Shown: positions 7,860 through 14,893, numbered from the stretch's first letter. The stretch: 64,000 nt of DNA from Candidatus Gugararchaeum adminiculabundum (GCA_902384795.1 CABMDC010000007.1:1-64000), one strand, 5' to 3'. Numbers and translations are program-made. Notes: generated by a model from the letters alone, not told the origin.

Positions 7860-8999
7860 ATGAAGTCATACAAATTCCGCATCTATCCATCCAAGATACA
7901 GGAGAAGCATTTGCTACAACATTTGTGGCTTGCGAAAAATCTTTGGAATGAACTTCTTGAGCATTGCAGGAAAATGTATGGCGAGTTTGGTTATTTCCCA
8001 ACCAAGAGCACGTTGCAGCTTATGGTCAAGAACGCAGGGCTTTTCTCCCAAACCCAGCAGGAAATTTCACACAGGCTCCATGCTGCAGTGGTGAAGGTTT
8101 TCAGGATGAAGCAGCACGGAAAAATATGCGGATTTCCAAGGTTCAAATCTTTTGACAGGATGAAAAGCCTTTACTACCCACAGAATGATGTTGGTTTTCA
8201 CTTATCAAAAAAGCTCAGAGTAAATCCATTTGGGGAAATCGCAATCAAAAAACACAGGGAGATAAAAGGGAGCATAAAGACGCTCACATTGAAGAAAGAG
8301 GCTTCCGGGAAATGGTTTGCAATATTCTGCGCAGATGAGCCAAGGAAGCAGCCCAAGCCCAACTCAGGAAAACCAGTTGGCATTGATTTGGGCCTGCTGA
8401 ATTTTGCCGCACTTTCAACTGGCGAAATAATCAACAATCCGCGGCATCTAAGAAGATACGAACAGAAGCTTGCGGTTTTCCAAAAAAGGCGCTCAAGGAA
8501 AAAAAGAAAAGGCAGGAACAGGCAAAAGGCAAAACTGAAAGTTGCACGAGTTCATGAAAGAGTAGCAAATTCCAGGAGCGACTTCCTTCACAAATTATCA
8601 AAACGATTAGTTTCCAATTATTCCCTTATAGCATTAGAAAGACTGACTTCCAAGGAGATGTCACAGCAGAACTTTGGAAAGTCAATAAATGATGCAGGGT
8701 GGAATATGTTTGCAAATATGGTCTGTTACAAAGCGGAAGAAGCTGGCAGCAGAGTTGTATTTGTGAACCCAATTGATACAACGAAAGAGTGCAGCACCTG
8801 TGGAACCAAGACAAGTAAATCACTGGCTGAAAGAACGCATGCCTGCCCTTTCTGCGGGCTGAGTCTGGACAGGGATGTGAATGCTGCACTTGTCATACTC
8901 AAACGAGCTACCGCCGGAACGGCGGGAAGTAACGCTTCTGGAAACGAAACAATAGTTTCGTCTATGAAGGAAGAAGCCGCACCCTTTAGGGTGCAGTAG
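7860..8999 (+). CDS. tnpB: TnpB, RNA-guided endonuclease of IS605-type element
   Basis: 379 residues, typical TnpB length. N-terminal KSYKFRIYPSKIQEKHL and LAKNLWNELLEH are family hallmarks. The RuvC-like active site is complete: Asp176 (GIDLGLLNFAAL), Glu260 (LIALERL) and Asp339 (LDRDVNAA). The zinc finger is CSTCG...CPFCG (Cys311, 314, 329, 332). TnpB proteins are ancestors of Cas12 and cut DNA next to a target-adjacent motif, guided by an RNA made from the element's right end. ATG 7860 is chosen because homology begins there; the frame is open further upstream but that part lies in the left-end DNA. All key residues are intact, so the protein is probably active. Confidence 0.96.
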   Translation: MKSYKFRIYPSKIQEKHLLQHLWLAKNLWNELLEHCRKMYGEFGYFPTKSTLQLMVKNAGLFSQTQQEISHRLHAAVVKVFRMKQHGKICGFPRFKSFDRMKSLYYPQNDVGFHLSKKLRVNPFGEIAIKKHREIKGSIKTLTLKKEASGKWFAIFCADEPRKQPKPNSGKPVGIDLGLLNFAALSTGEIINNPRHLRRYEQKLAVFQKRRSRKKRKGRNRQKAKLKVARVHERVANSRSDFLHKLSKRLVSNYSLIALERLTSKEMSQQNFGKSINDAGWNMFANMVCYKAEEAGSRVVFVNPIDTTKECSTCGTKTSKSLAERTHACPFCGLSLDRDVNAALVILKRATAGTAGSNASGNETIVSSMKEEAAPFRVQ

Positions 9000-9004
9000 T
9001 TCAC
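8892..9004 (+). ncRNA. Probable omega-RNA scaffold overlapping tnpB 3' end
   Basis: In known IS605-type elements the guide RNA is transcribed across the 3' end of tnpB and the right end. Here 8892-8968 is identical to copy 2 at every base including third codon positions, while upstream coding sequence differs. Stem-loops are visible: CCGCC/GGCGG, ACGAAAC/GTTTCGT, and at the right end GCACCC-TTTA-GGGTGC just before AGTAGTTCAC. The guide would be the flanking DNA from about 9005. Confidence 0.65.
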
Positions 9005-9057
9005 AAAAACACGCGTTCGGCATTTGACGCTTGCGCTAGGGAAAAATAAAGAAAAAA

Positions 9058-9075
9058 CAGGGAGAAACCTCCCTG
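9058..9075. terminator. Hairpin between convergent genes
   Basis: CAGGGAG-AAAC-CTCCCTG is a perfect 7-bp stem between the 3' end of the tnpB element and the stop of the xylose-isomerase-like gene. A bidirectional termination or processing role is plausible but untested. Confidence 0.4.
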
Positions 9076-9088
9076 GAATTCAAGAAAA

Positions 9089-10228
9089 TCAGGCTGACAG
9101 TAGCAGCTTCACGTCAAAGTCCCTGGGCAGAAGCTGTAGCGACACCAAGTTTACGTATTGCTGCACATTCTCGAATTTGCCTGCGCGCCTGAGCACGTCA
9201 ATATGATCCCAGTCAATCTTCGATTCCCAGTACTCGAGCAGCCTCAGGTTAATTACAGAATTTTCTATTACTGTAAGCGGGTCTGCGGTGCTTGGCCGTG
9301 GCTGGATGTCCAAGCCGACGAAGCCTGTGAATCCGTGCAACTTCATGAGGTGGATCGCTTCCAGCATCATGATGTTAACCTGAATGCCGTTGTCCTGGTC
9401 CCACTTCAATCCCTCCTGCCAGTTCGCATGGTAATGGAACAGCGACTTGAGGGCGAGCGCCAGCGCCACCGGGGTTGCGGGATCCATGTTTGCGAGCATC
9501 TCGTGCGCTGATTCCGGATTTACTCCGAACCTTGGCCAGAATTCCGGCCTGAGCTGATACTTCAGCGCGAGGAAGTCCGCGGTCGTTGGTACGAAAATCA
9601 CGTTTTTCGGCTCGTTCGGCTTTGCCTCCCCTGCGAACAGGAGTTTCCCGCCCTTTGTTTTCTCGTATGCCATCACCTGATTGAGCGCGTCCACGATGAG
9701 ATTCAACGCAACAACGCGATCCTGCTGAAGCGGAACGTGCATGCCATCCCCTCCGGGCCAGTAGACTATGGCTGGAGTATGGTTGAGAATGCCCTTGAAT
9801 TTGTATGCAAAATCAACGGCCTTTTTGGCATAGTTGATCGCCCTTTGCCTTTCCCACTTGACAGGGCTGGAAAATGCGCCGTTGCCAAATGTGTAGAACA
9901 GGTTTGCGGTCACCATTGCCGCCACAAGGTGGACTTCCTGCAATGCGGCTGCGATTTGTTCGAAATTTCTGCGGTTGACTTCGTTCGGAGTGTGCAATTC
10001 AATCCCGCTTATTCCTTCGAACAGGATGCCGGCGTCTTCAAAAAATTTCTTCTTCGTTTCCAGGCGCTCGTTCACCTGGCCGAACATCCTTACTTTTCTT
10101 ACAGTTGGAGTCTTGGCGTAGCGCGCCCTTGCTTCTGAACCTCCGTAGAATCGGCTTTTGTCGTCGCCTATTGTCCAGACGCATCCGCTGACCGGGAATA
10201 GAGCTGATTTAACTGGTTGAACTTGCAT
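9089..10228 (-). CDS. Xylose-isomerase-like TIM-barrel protein
   Basis: 379 residues resembling the xylose isomerase/sugar-isomerase TIM barrel: VYWPGGDGMH (compare FWGGREGYE), a metal-ligand-type GEAKPNEPK, NPESAHEML (compare NIEANHATL), HYHANWQEGLKWDQD (compare DANRGD...GWDTD), and a late GLDIQPRPS. The order and spacing of Glu, His and Asp ligands fit a divalent-metal aldose-ketose isomerase, but overall similarity is low and the substrate cannot be named. ATG 10228 follows GAGGTGA, and a TATA-like AAAAATAA sits ~40 bases upstream. It is monocistronic. Confidence 0.65.
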   Translation of the reverse strand: MQVQPVKSALFPVSGCVWTIGDDKSRFYGGSEARARYAKTPTVRKVRMFGQVNERLETKKKFFEDAGILFEGISGIELHTPNEVNRRNFEQIAAALQEVHLVAAMVTANLFYTFGNGAFSSPVKWERQRAINYAKKAVDFAYKFKGILNHTPAIVYWPGGDGMHVPLQQDRVVALNLIVDALNQVMAYEKTKGGKLLFAGEAKPNEPKNVIFVPTTADFLALKYQLRPEFWPRFGVNPESAHEMLANMDPATPVALALALKSLFHYHANWQEGLKWDQDNGIQVNIMMLEAIHLMKLHGFTGFVGLDIQPRPSTADPLTVIENSVINLRLLEYWESKIDWDHIDVLRRAGKFENVQQYVNLVSLQLLPRDFDVKLLLSA

Positions 10229-10275
10229 GAAAATTCACCTCAGACCAATAATTAGCACTTGTTATTTTTAAACAT

Positions 10276-10476
10276 TGCCTGCCACATTGGAAGTAGGTGC
10301 GGGGATTTGATGTGCGAAAAAAGTTGCACGAGGGCAGGCAGCGCTGCTACGGGCAGCAATGCCGCCACTAACAGCGCCATGCCCACAGCAGCCAGCTTTG
10401 CTGGCTGGTCGCCCCGGGGCGACTGGCGCTCGGGCGCCACTGTGTCGTAGGCGATGGCGCTGGGCGCATTGCTGCC
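10276..10476. other. GC-rich nested inverted-repeat island, possible structured RNA
   Basis: The 366-base gap between the isomerase-like gene and rpl7ae has no convincing gene but dense pairing potential. Pairs visible by eye are TGCCTGCC (10276-10283) with GGCAGGCA (10333-10340); GGCAGCAATGC (10352-10362) with GCATTGCTGCC (10466-10476); AGCGCCAT (10373-10380) with ATGGCGCT (10454-10461); CACAG (10384-10388) with CTGTG (10440-10444); and three apical hairpins, CAGCCAGC/GCTGGCTG, GTCGCCCC/GGGGCGAC and GGCGC-TCGG-GCGCC. It lies between two divergent TATA boxes and has none clearly its own. It could be a structured RNA or a palindromic insertion. Confidence 0.5.
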
Positions 10477-10488
10477 ATTGACAGAACC

Positions 10489-10578
10489 CTTTTTAATCTG
10501 TCCGTCCCAAATAATGTCACAGGTTCTGTTTTTAGTATGAAGTAGAACCAATGATTCGATGACCCGCTTTCGGGCGGG
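10489..10578 (+). promoter_or_regulatory. rpl7ae promoter and hairpin leader
   Basis: CTTTTTAATC (10489-10498) is the TATA element, giving a leader of ~75 bases. A hairpin CCCGC-TTTCGG-GCGGG (10563-10578) ends just upstream of the AGGTGA ribosome-binding site. Archaeal L7Ae is known to repress its own mRNA through a kink-turn in the leader; the GATGA before and GAAGA after this stem are suggestive, but a canonical kink-turn cannot be drawn with confidence. Confidence 0.45.
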
Positions 10579-10594
10579 AAGATAGGTGATTTGA

Positions 10595-11041
10595 ATGGCG
10601 AAAGGTTACGTAAAGTTTGAGACTCCAAAGGATGTGCAATCCAAGGCGCTTGAGGCGATCGAGGTTGCACGCGACACCGGGAGGATCAGGAAAGGAGTGA
10701 ACGAGGCGACCAAGGCTATTGAAAAAGGCCAGGCGGTTCTCGTGGTCATAGCGGAGGACGTTGACCCTGAAGAAGTGGTCATGCACCTGCCCATGATCTC
10801 CGATGAGAAGAAAGTTCCCTATTGCTATGTTTCCACCAAGCTCGACCTCGGAAAGTCCGCGGGATTGGGAGTTGGATGCGCTGCAATTGCAATTGAAAAG
10901 GCCGGAAACGCGAACGAAATGGTCGCGGATATCGCTTCCAAGCTCGGAAAAAGCGTTCCAACAGTAAGCTCTGCTTCCAAGGTTGAGAAGAAAACCGAGG
11001 CAAAGAAGCCCGCTGCTCCGAAGAAGGAGAAGAAAGAGTAA
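10595..11041 (+). CDS. rpl7ae: Ribosomal protein L7Ae
   Basis: 148 residues with the conserved core [55 protein letters not shown] and [10 protein letters not shown]7Ae binds kink-turns in 23S rRNA, box C/D and H/ACA guide RNPs and archaeal RNase P, so it is the natural partner of the C/D RNA at 53856-53917. A lysine/alanine-rich tail ([20 protein letters not shown]) extends ~25 residues beyond the usual end. AGGTGA lies 7 bases before the ATG. First gene of the operon with rps28e, rpl24e, ndk and the dUTPase-like gene. Confidence 0.98.
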   Translation: MAKGYVKFETPKDVQSKALEAIEVARDTGRIRKGVNEATKAIEKGQAVLVVIAEDVDPEEVVMHLPMISDEKKVPYCYVSTKLDLGKSAGLGVGCAAIAIEKAGNANEMVADIASKLGKSVPTVSSASKVEKKTEAKKPAAPKKEKKE

Positions 11042-11067
11042 ATAAATCAAAATTAAACGGTGAATAA

Positions 11068-11277
11068 ATGGCTATTGAACCTGCTAACGCTGAAATCGTT
11101 GAAGTGATCGGCAAGACCGGCATTTACGGGGAAATCTACCAGGTAATGTGCAAAGTCCTTGAGGGAAGGGATAAGGGAAGGATTGTGCGCAGGAATGTGA
11201 AGGGTCCCGTGAAAGTGCACGATGTCATTGTGCTGCTTGAAAGCGAGCGTGAAGCCAAGCAGATCAAGGCCAAGTAA
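11068..11277 (+). CDS. rps28e: Ribosomal protein S28e
   Basis: 69 residues, the normal length. The family core is present: EIVEVIGKTGIYGEIYQVMC, KVLEGRDKGRIVRRNVKGPV and a C-terminal LLESEREAKQIKAK (compare LRETEREARRL). It is a small-subunit protein near the mRNA exit channel. It begins 26 bases after rpl7ae with GGTGAATAA upstream, inside the conserved archaeal L7Ae-S28e-L24e gene order. Confidence 0.98.
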   Translation: MAIEPANAEIVEVIGKTGIYGEIYQVMCKVLEGRDKGRIVRRNVKGPVKVHDVIVLLESEREAKQIKAK

Positions 11278-11290
11278 CTGAGGGATTGAC

Positions 11291-11587
11291 ATGAAATGCT
11301 CGTTCTGCACTCGTGAAGTGGAAAAAGGCACTGGAGTCTTATTTGTAAAAAAGGATGGCACTACCTTGGGCTATTGCTCAACCAAGTGCAGAAGGAACGT
11401 CGGCCTTGGAAGAAAAAGAAGGACGACCACCTGGGCTGCAAAGATACATACGGTTGAGAGGATTGAGGACAAAACTTCTGCTGCTGCGAAGATTGCCAAA
11501 GAGGCCGCTGAAGCTGCCAAGGAAATGAAGAAGGTCCGGGAAGAGATCACCGGAGACAAGGCCGAGAAAGATTTGAAGAAAAAGTAG
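11291..11587 (+). CDS. rpl24e: Ribosomal protein L24e
   Basis: 98 residues. The zinc ribbon CSFC...CSTKC (Cys3, 6, 29, 33) and GRKRRTTTWAAK identify L24e. Archaeal L24e is usually ~60-70 residues; here an alanine/lysine-rich helical tail of about 40 residues is added, paralleling the basic tail on L7Ae. It starts 13 bases after rps28e, in the same transcript. Confidence 0.97.
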   Translation: MKCSFCTREVEKGTGVLFVKKDGTTLGYCSTKCRRNVGLGRKRRTTTWAAKIHTVERIEDKTSAAAKIAKEAAEAAKEMKKVREEITGDKAEKDLKKK

Positions 11588-11596
11588 GTTTTCTCT

Positions 11597-12064
11597 ATGG
11601 CACTGGAACGCACTTTTGTGATTTTGAAGCCGGACGCGCTTCAAAGGGGCCTGATTGGAAAAGTCATTTCCCGCTTTGAGGAGCGCGGCTTGAAAATTGT
11701 TGCAGACAAGATGGGAAGGATGGAAAAGAGGATGTGCGACGAGCATTACTCCCATTTGAAAGACAAGCAGTTTTTCACGAGGTTGGTTTCGTTTATGACC
11801 AGCGCTCCTGTTATTTACATGGTTCTTGAGGGAGCCGAGGCGGTTGAGATGCTTCGCGGAATGTGCGGGGCGACCAATGCGCGCAAGGCTGCTGTTGGAA
11901 CCATTCGCGGTGATTTCGCGCTTTCAACCCAGTGCAATATAATTCACGCAAGCGACTCGAAAGAGACTGCGGAAAAGGAAGTTGCAAGGTTCTTCAGCAA
12001 GGAGGAAATTTTTGAATGGGTTCCTTCCTTTGAGAAATTTATTTACGCGGACGACGAGAAATAG
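11597..12064 (+). CDS. ndk: Nucleoside diphosphate kinase
   Basis: 155 residues, normal length. ERTFVILKPDALQRGLIGKV, RGMCGATNARKAAVGTIRGD and NIIHASDS with the phosphohistidine His117 are all intact. The enzyme equilibrates nucleoside di- and triphosphates through that phosphohistidine. It sits 9 bases after rpl24e, an arrangement common in archaea, and immediately before a second nucleotide-metabolism gene. Confidence 0.98.
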   Translation: MALERTFVILKPDALQRGLIGKVISRFEERGLKIVADKMGRMEKRMCDEHYSHLKDKQFFTRLVSFMTSAPVIYMVLEGAEAVEMLRGMCGATNARKAAVGTIRGDFALSTQCNIIHASDSKETAEKEVARFFSKEEIFEWVPSFEKFIYADDEK

Positions 12065-12078
12065 GCAGGACTGATTAA

Positions 12079-12570
12079 ATGATTCTGCCCAAGCACACGA
12101 TTGTTTCCAATTCTCTTGTTAAGGAGACCATTAATGATTCCCAGTTCCAGCCGTGCGGAGTTGATTTGACTTTGAAAGAAGCGCACGAGTTCACGGATGC
12201 CGGAAAGATTGACTTTGACAATAAGGAGAGGAAACTGAGCGGAACAAAGAAAATTGAGTTTGATGCCAACGGAGAGGTAAAATTGGCACAGGGATGCTAC
12301 AAAGTGATCTACAACGAGTATGTGGAAATTCCGGATCATTCGGCTGCGCTTGCCTTTACGCGCTCTTCACTTTTGAGATGCGGCGCTTCGATTGAGTGTG
12401 CCGTCTGGGATCCGGGCTATCACGGAAGAAGCGAGAGTTTGCTGATTGTGCACAACAAACATGGACTGGTTCTGAAAAAGAATGCGAAAATTGTGCAGCT
12501 GATTTTTGTGAAATTAGAGGAGAAGGCGAAGGAATTGTACTCAGGACAGTATAAGGGAGAAAATAGGTAG
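12079..12570 (+). CDS. dut: dUTPase / dCTP deaminase-family protein, probably dUTPase
   Basis: 163 residues of the trimeric dCTP deaminase/dUTPase superfamily. Motifs are QFQPCGVDLTL near the N terminus, ALAFTRSSLLRCGASIECAV, WDPGYHGRSESLLIVHN and a C-terminal YSGQYKGEN. The WDPGY-x-GR-x-E form is what I recall for archaeal dUTPases rather than dCTP deaminases, so dUTP to dUMP plus PPi is preferred; bifunctionality cannot be excluded. Fifth and last gene of the ribosomal/ndk operon, 14 bases after ndk. Confidence 0.85.
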   Translation: MILPKHTIVSNSLVKETINDSQFQPCGVDLTLKEAHEFTDAGKIDFDNKERKLSGTKKIEFDANGEVKLAQGCYKVIYNEYVEIPDHSAALAFTRSSLLRCGASIECAVWDPGYHGRSESLLIVHNKHGLVLKKNAKIVQLIFVKLEEKAKELYSGQYKGENR

Positions 12571-12594
12571 TTTAAATACCCCGAAACAGGAGCA

Positions 12595-12603
12595 TATTTA
12601 TAA
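12595..12603 (+). promoter_or_regulatory. TATA box for hicBA
   Basis: TATTTATAA centred at 12599 predicts initiation at ~12625-12628, right at the hicB start. A second TATA-like TTTAAATAC lies at 12571-12579. Confidence 0.5.
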
Positions 12604-12627
12604 GAAAGGAATTCGCAAAGATTAGCG

Positions 12628-12864
12628 GTGAGCATGATAAAGAGAGAATTCACTGCGATTATAACAAAAGGCGAAGTTGCATATGTTTCCTATTCCCCGG
12701 AATTGGGCATAGCCAGCCAGGGGAAGACTGTTGTTGAAGCCAAGAAGAACCTGGCAGAGGCGATTGAGCTCTACTTGGAAGAGGCCGGCAATTCTAATGT
12801 TCTGAAAACAAAAGTGCCGGTCATAACCACGATAAAAGTCCAGAAGAAAAGGCAAAGCGCATGA
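12628..12864 (+). CDS. hicB: HicB-type antitoxin
   Basis: 78 residues. The HicB partial RNase-H-like fold is visible as EFTAIITKGEVAYVSYSPEL followed by GIASQGKTVVEAKKNLAEAI and ELYLEE. No C-terminal DNA-binding domain is obvious, only a short basic tail (KVQKKRQ). Start is GTG 12628 (at the predicted transcription start) or ATG 12634 with GGTG just upstream; the choice changes two residues. The antitoxin-first order and four-base overlap with hicA indicate translational coupling. It neutralises the HicA mRNA interferase. Confidence 0.88.
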   Translation: MSMIKREFTAIITKGEVAYVSYSPELGIASQGKTVVEAKKNLAEAIELYLEEAGNSNVLKTKVPVITTIKVQKKRQSA

Positions 12865-13088
12865 GCAAGCTTCCTGTTCTCTCCGGGAAAAAGATAATTG
12901 GTGCTCTGGCCAAGGCGGGCTACGCGATTTCACGCCAGAAAGGAAGCCATGTGATTAGGATAAGATTCGTGGATGAGAAAAAACAGATTGTGGTCGTTCC
13001 GTTTCACAAGGAAGTGGATCCCGGGACGCTTCTTTCGATAATCGGGCAGGCGGGGCTGACCCGGGAACAGTTCATAGAATTGCTCTAG
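12861..13088 (+). CDS. hicA: HicA-type mRNA interferase toxin
   Basis: 75 residues with the double-stranded-RNA-binding-like HicA fold: SGKKIIGALAKAGYAISRQK then GSHVIRI with catalytic His30, a beta strand IVVVPFHKE, and a C-terminal GTLLSIIGQAGLTREQF. HicA toxins cleave mRNA when not bound by HicB. ATG overlaps the hicB stop (ATGA). Its own stop shares the CTAG palindrome with the stop of the convergent K+ channel gene. Confidence 0.92.
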   Translation: MSKLPVLSGKKIIGALAKAGYAISRQKGSHVIRIRFVDEKKQIVVVPFHKEVDPGTLLSIIGQAGLTREQFIELL

Positions 13089-13465
13089 CGGAACTCCTTG
13101 TCCTTCATTTTCTTGCGCTCTTCGTCCAGCTTGTCCATAAACTGCTTGCCCGGCCCCTTTTCAATCGCATGCTTGGCAATGACATTGATGAACGCGAGCA
13201 TTATTCCAATCCCAATGATGATGAAAACCATGGTGAAAATTTTGCTCAGGTCCGAATGCGGCACATGGTCGCCGTAGCCGATGGTTGTCAATGTTGTGAC
13301 GCTGAAATAGAGCGCATCGATGTAGGACCAGCCCTCGACATTGTGATAGAAAATCATGCCTGCGCCCAGTATGAAAAGGACTGAAAAGAACAGCACCAGG
13401 AATGCCTTGTCCTGGAAAATTTCAAACGCCGATTTTATTGAGCGCCGTATGGAACCGTAGACCAT
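13085..13465 (-). CDS. Two-transmembrane potassium channel
   Basis: 126 residues: TM1 ~22-40 (AFLVLFFSVLFILGAGMIFY), pore helix and filter TTIGYGD (60-66), TM2 ~76-97, then a charged cytoplasmic tail. This is the KcsA-type minimal K+ pore, active as a tetramer. Start ATG 13465 is chosen because CTTATTAAC (13488-13496, minus strand) is a TATA box centred 27 bases upstream, making the mRNA leaderless, and because residues upstream of it are not channel-like. There is no RCK regulatory domain. It is next to a six-TM K+ channel on the opposite strand. Confidence 0.9.
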   Translation of the reverse strand: MVYGSIRRSIKSAFEIFQDKAFLVLFFSVLFILGAGMIFYHNVEGWSYIDALYFSVTTLTTIGYGDHVPHSDLSKIFTMVFIIIGIGIMLAFINVIAKHAIEKGPGKQFMDKLDEERKKMKDKEFR

Positions 13466-13550
13466 GTTGGGTTGTTTGATTTGGATTGTTAATAAGAGTT
13501 TTGCTTGGTGAACGACGAACTGCGGATTTCCAAAGAGCAAGCCGCTACGA

Positions 13551-13558
13551 TTTATAAG
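13551..13558 (+). promoter_or_regulatory. TATA box, leaderless channel gene
   Basis: TTTATAAG is centred 26 bases before the GTG at 13581, so the transcript should begin at the start codon. Confidence 0.6.
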
Positions 13559-13580
13559 ATGAACCGCACAAAACGGGAAT

Positions 13581-14381
13581 GTGGCGAATTACGACAACTT
13601 TAAGGACAAGGTCCATGCAGTGATGAAAGGCGAGGGGAGATTGGGCCAGGCAATAGACGTTTTTGTGATAATCCTAATCATAGTTTCGCTTGGCGCCATA
13701 ACCCTGGAATCGGTCAAGGATCTCCGGGCACAGTATGGAAATTTTCTGGAATATGTTGAACTGATAATTACGATAATCTTCACCATCGAGTATCTCATTC
13801 GTTTATGGTCCTGCGATAACAGAATCAGGCACGTCTCCCGTCCACTTTACCTGATTGACCTGGTTGCAATCCTGCCGTTTTACATCAGCCTGATTGCGCC
13901 GCCGGCTTCTCCTGACCTGCTTTTCGCGCGCGCCATCCGGGTGCTAAGGGCGTTCCGGATTCTGAAATTGGGAAGGTATCTCGCGGTCGTAGAGGGGATA
14001 AAATACGTGATACGGACCCGGAAGGCCGAGCTTGCGAGCATTGTGGTTATCTCCCTGATTTTCCTTTTCCTGATTGGAAGCGTGGAGTATCTGGTCGAGC
14101 CCCAGACCTTTGACAATATCCCGAATGCTATTTGGTGGGCGCTGGTCACTCTTGCGACCGTGGGCTATGGGGACATTCACCCGCTTACGCCCATTGGGAA
14201 GATTGTCGGGTCAGTTGCCATTTACATGAGCGTTGCTTTCATTGCCATTCCCACGGCTATTATCGGGGCGAGCCTGACGCAGTACTATTTTAGGCCGGAA
14301 ACCGTTACGTGCAAAAAGTGCGGGAACGGAAGGAACCCGAAGGATGCGAAGTTTTGCTATAGGTGCGGGAAGGATTTGTGA
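13581..14381 (+). CDS. Voltage-gated-type K+ channel with C-terminal zinc ribbon
   Basis: 266 residues with six membrane segments: S1 ~24-42, S2 ~57-77, S3 ~88-106, S4 ~115-135 with regularly spaced Arg117/120/123/126 and 132, pore TVGYGD (193-198) and S6 ~205-230. This is the KvAP-like layout. Unusually the C terminus is a zinc ribbon (CKKCGNGRNPKDAKFCYRCG; Cys244, 247, 259, 262) instead of an RCK or tetramerisation domain. GTG 13581 is supported by the TATA box 26 bases upstream; ATG 13623 would cut into the region before S1. Potassium conductance is family knowledge; the role of the ribbon is unknown. Confidence 0.92.
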   Translation: MANYDNFKDKVHAVMKGEGRLGQAIDVFVIILIIVSLGAITLESVKDLRAQYGNFLEYVELIITIIFTIEYLIRLWSCDNRIRHVSRPLYLIDLVAILPFYISLIAPPASPDLLFARAIRVLRAFRILKLGRYLAVVEGIKYVIRTRKAELASIVVISLIFLFLIGSVEYLVEPQTFDNIPNAIWWALVTLATVGYGDIHPLTPIGKIVGSVAIYMSVAFIAIPTAIIGASLTQYYFRPETVTCKKCGNGRNPKDAKFCYRCGKDL

Positions 14382-14417
14382 AGATTATGGGAATAGGACA
14401 GGAGAAAAATGCAAACG

Positions 14418-14425
14418 ATTAAAAG
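14418..14425 (+). promoter_or_regulatory. TATA box, toxin-antitoxin operon
   Basis: ATTAAAAG is centred 28 bases before ATG 14450 and implies a leaderless antitoxin mRNA. Confidence 0.5.
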
Positions 14426-14449
14426 GGCGGGCAACCATACAGATTGTTG

Positions 14450-14638
14450 ATGAACATAAACTTATCAAAGCGTTTTGATACACTGGAGAGGAAAGTTGAC
14501 CGGCTTACAAACCTTTTTGAGGACTTGACTTTGACTCCAGAGCAGTATGCAAAAATGATGAAAGTGGATAAAGCCGTCAGAAAAGGCATTCACAAAAAAT
14601 GGCGAACTGCCGACGAACTGCTAAAAAGAGATGGCTAG
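14450..14638 (+). CDS. RelB-like antitoxin
   Basis: 62 residues, mostly helical: SKRFDTLERKVDRLTNLFED, LTLTPEQYAKMMKVDKAV and RKGIHKKWRTADELLKR. Small helical antitoxins of this form wrap RelE-type toxins. ATG 14450 is favoured over TTG 14444 by the TATA position. The toxin ATG follows the stop codon with no spacer (TAGATG), so the two are translationally linked. The family is assigned mainly by context. Confidence 0.75.
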   Translation: MNINLSKRFDTLERKVDRLTNLFEDLTLTPEQYAKMMKVDKAVRKGIHKKWRTADELLKRDG

Positions 14639-14893
14639 ATGTTCACTGTCCGGATAGAGCCTTCCGTTGAAAAACGCCTGGACAGGTTGGATTCAACGAC
14701 TCGTAGAAGACTTCTTGAAAAAATTAGGGAACTTAAGGACTTCCCTGAAACCAGCAGGAATGTTGTAAAAATGCAAGGGAGCGTGAACGCCTTCAGGCTA
14801 AGAGTAGGGGGTTGGAGAGCGCTTTTTTCCGTGTACTGGGAAATCAGGGAAATACTGGTTTTTGACTTTGACACGCGAGGAAGAATCTACTGA
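14639..14893 (+). CDS. RelE/ParE-family toxin
   Basis: 84 residues with the RelE fold: TVRIEPSVEKRLDRLDSTTR, RRLLEKIRELKDFP, VVKMQGSVNAFRLRVGGWRA and LFSVYWEIREILVFDFDTRG. The basic R-x-R-x-G-x-W-R strand and the C-terminal hydrophobic strand are family features. RelE proteins cleave mRNA on the ribosome; ParE relatives poison gyrase, and these cannot be told apart here. The adjacent antitoxin is directly upstream. Confidence 0.88.
   Translation: MFTVRIEPSVEKRLDRLDSTTRRRLLEKIRELKDFPETSRNVVKMQGSVNAFRLRVGGWRALFSVYWEIREILVFDFDTRGRIY

Larger units (their letters stand above)
7724..9004 (+). mobile_element. IS200/IS605-type tnpB element, copy 1 (no tnpA)
   Basis: Boundaries come from comparison with the second copy at 48028-49323. 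Left-end similarity starts at ACCTA-x-CTTC-x-GGC-x-AAATCC (7724) and includes CCGAACATGCCTGGTTTCAC (7787 on) against CCGAACGCACCTGTTTTCAC in copy 2. A subterminal inverted repeat ATCCAC/GTGGAT lies at 7741-7746 and 7776-7781. The right end is GTAGTTCAC (8996-9004). No tnpA transposase accompanies it, so movement would need a transposase supplied elsewhere. The exact left boundary is approximate. Confidence 0.8.

Noticed and set aside
10252-10551. 99-codon minus-strand frame with a hydrophobic stretch across the GC-rich island
   Set aside because: It spans the rpl7ae TATA box, has no ribosome-binding site, and its composition follows the palindromes rather than a protein pattern.
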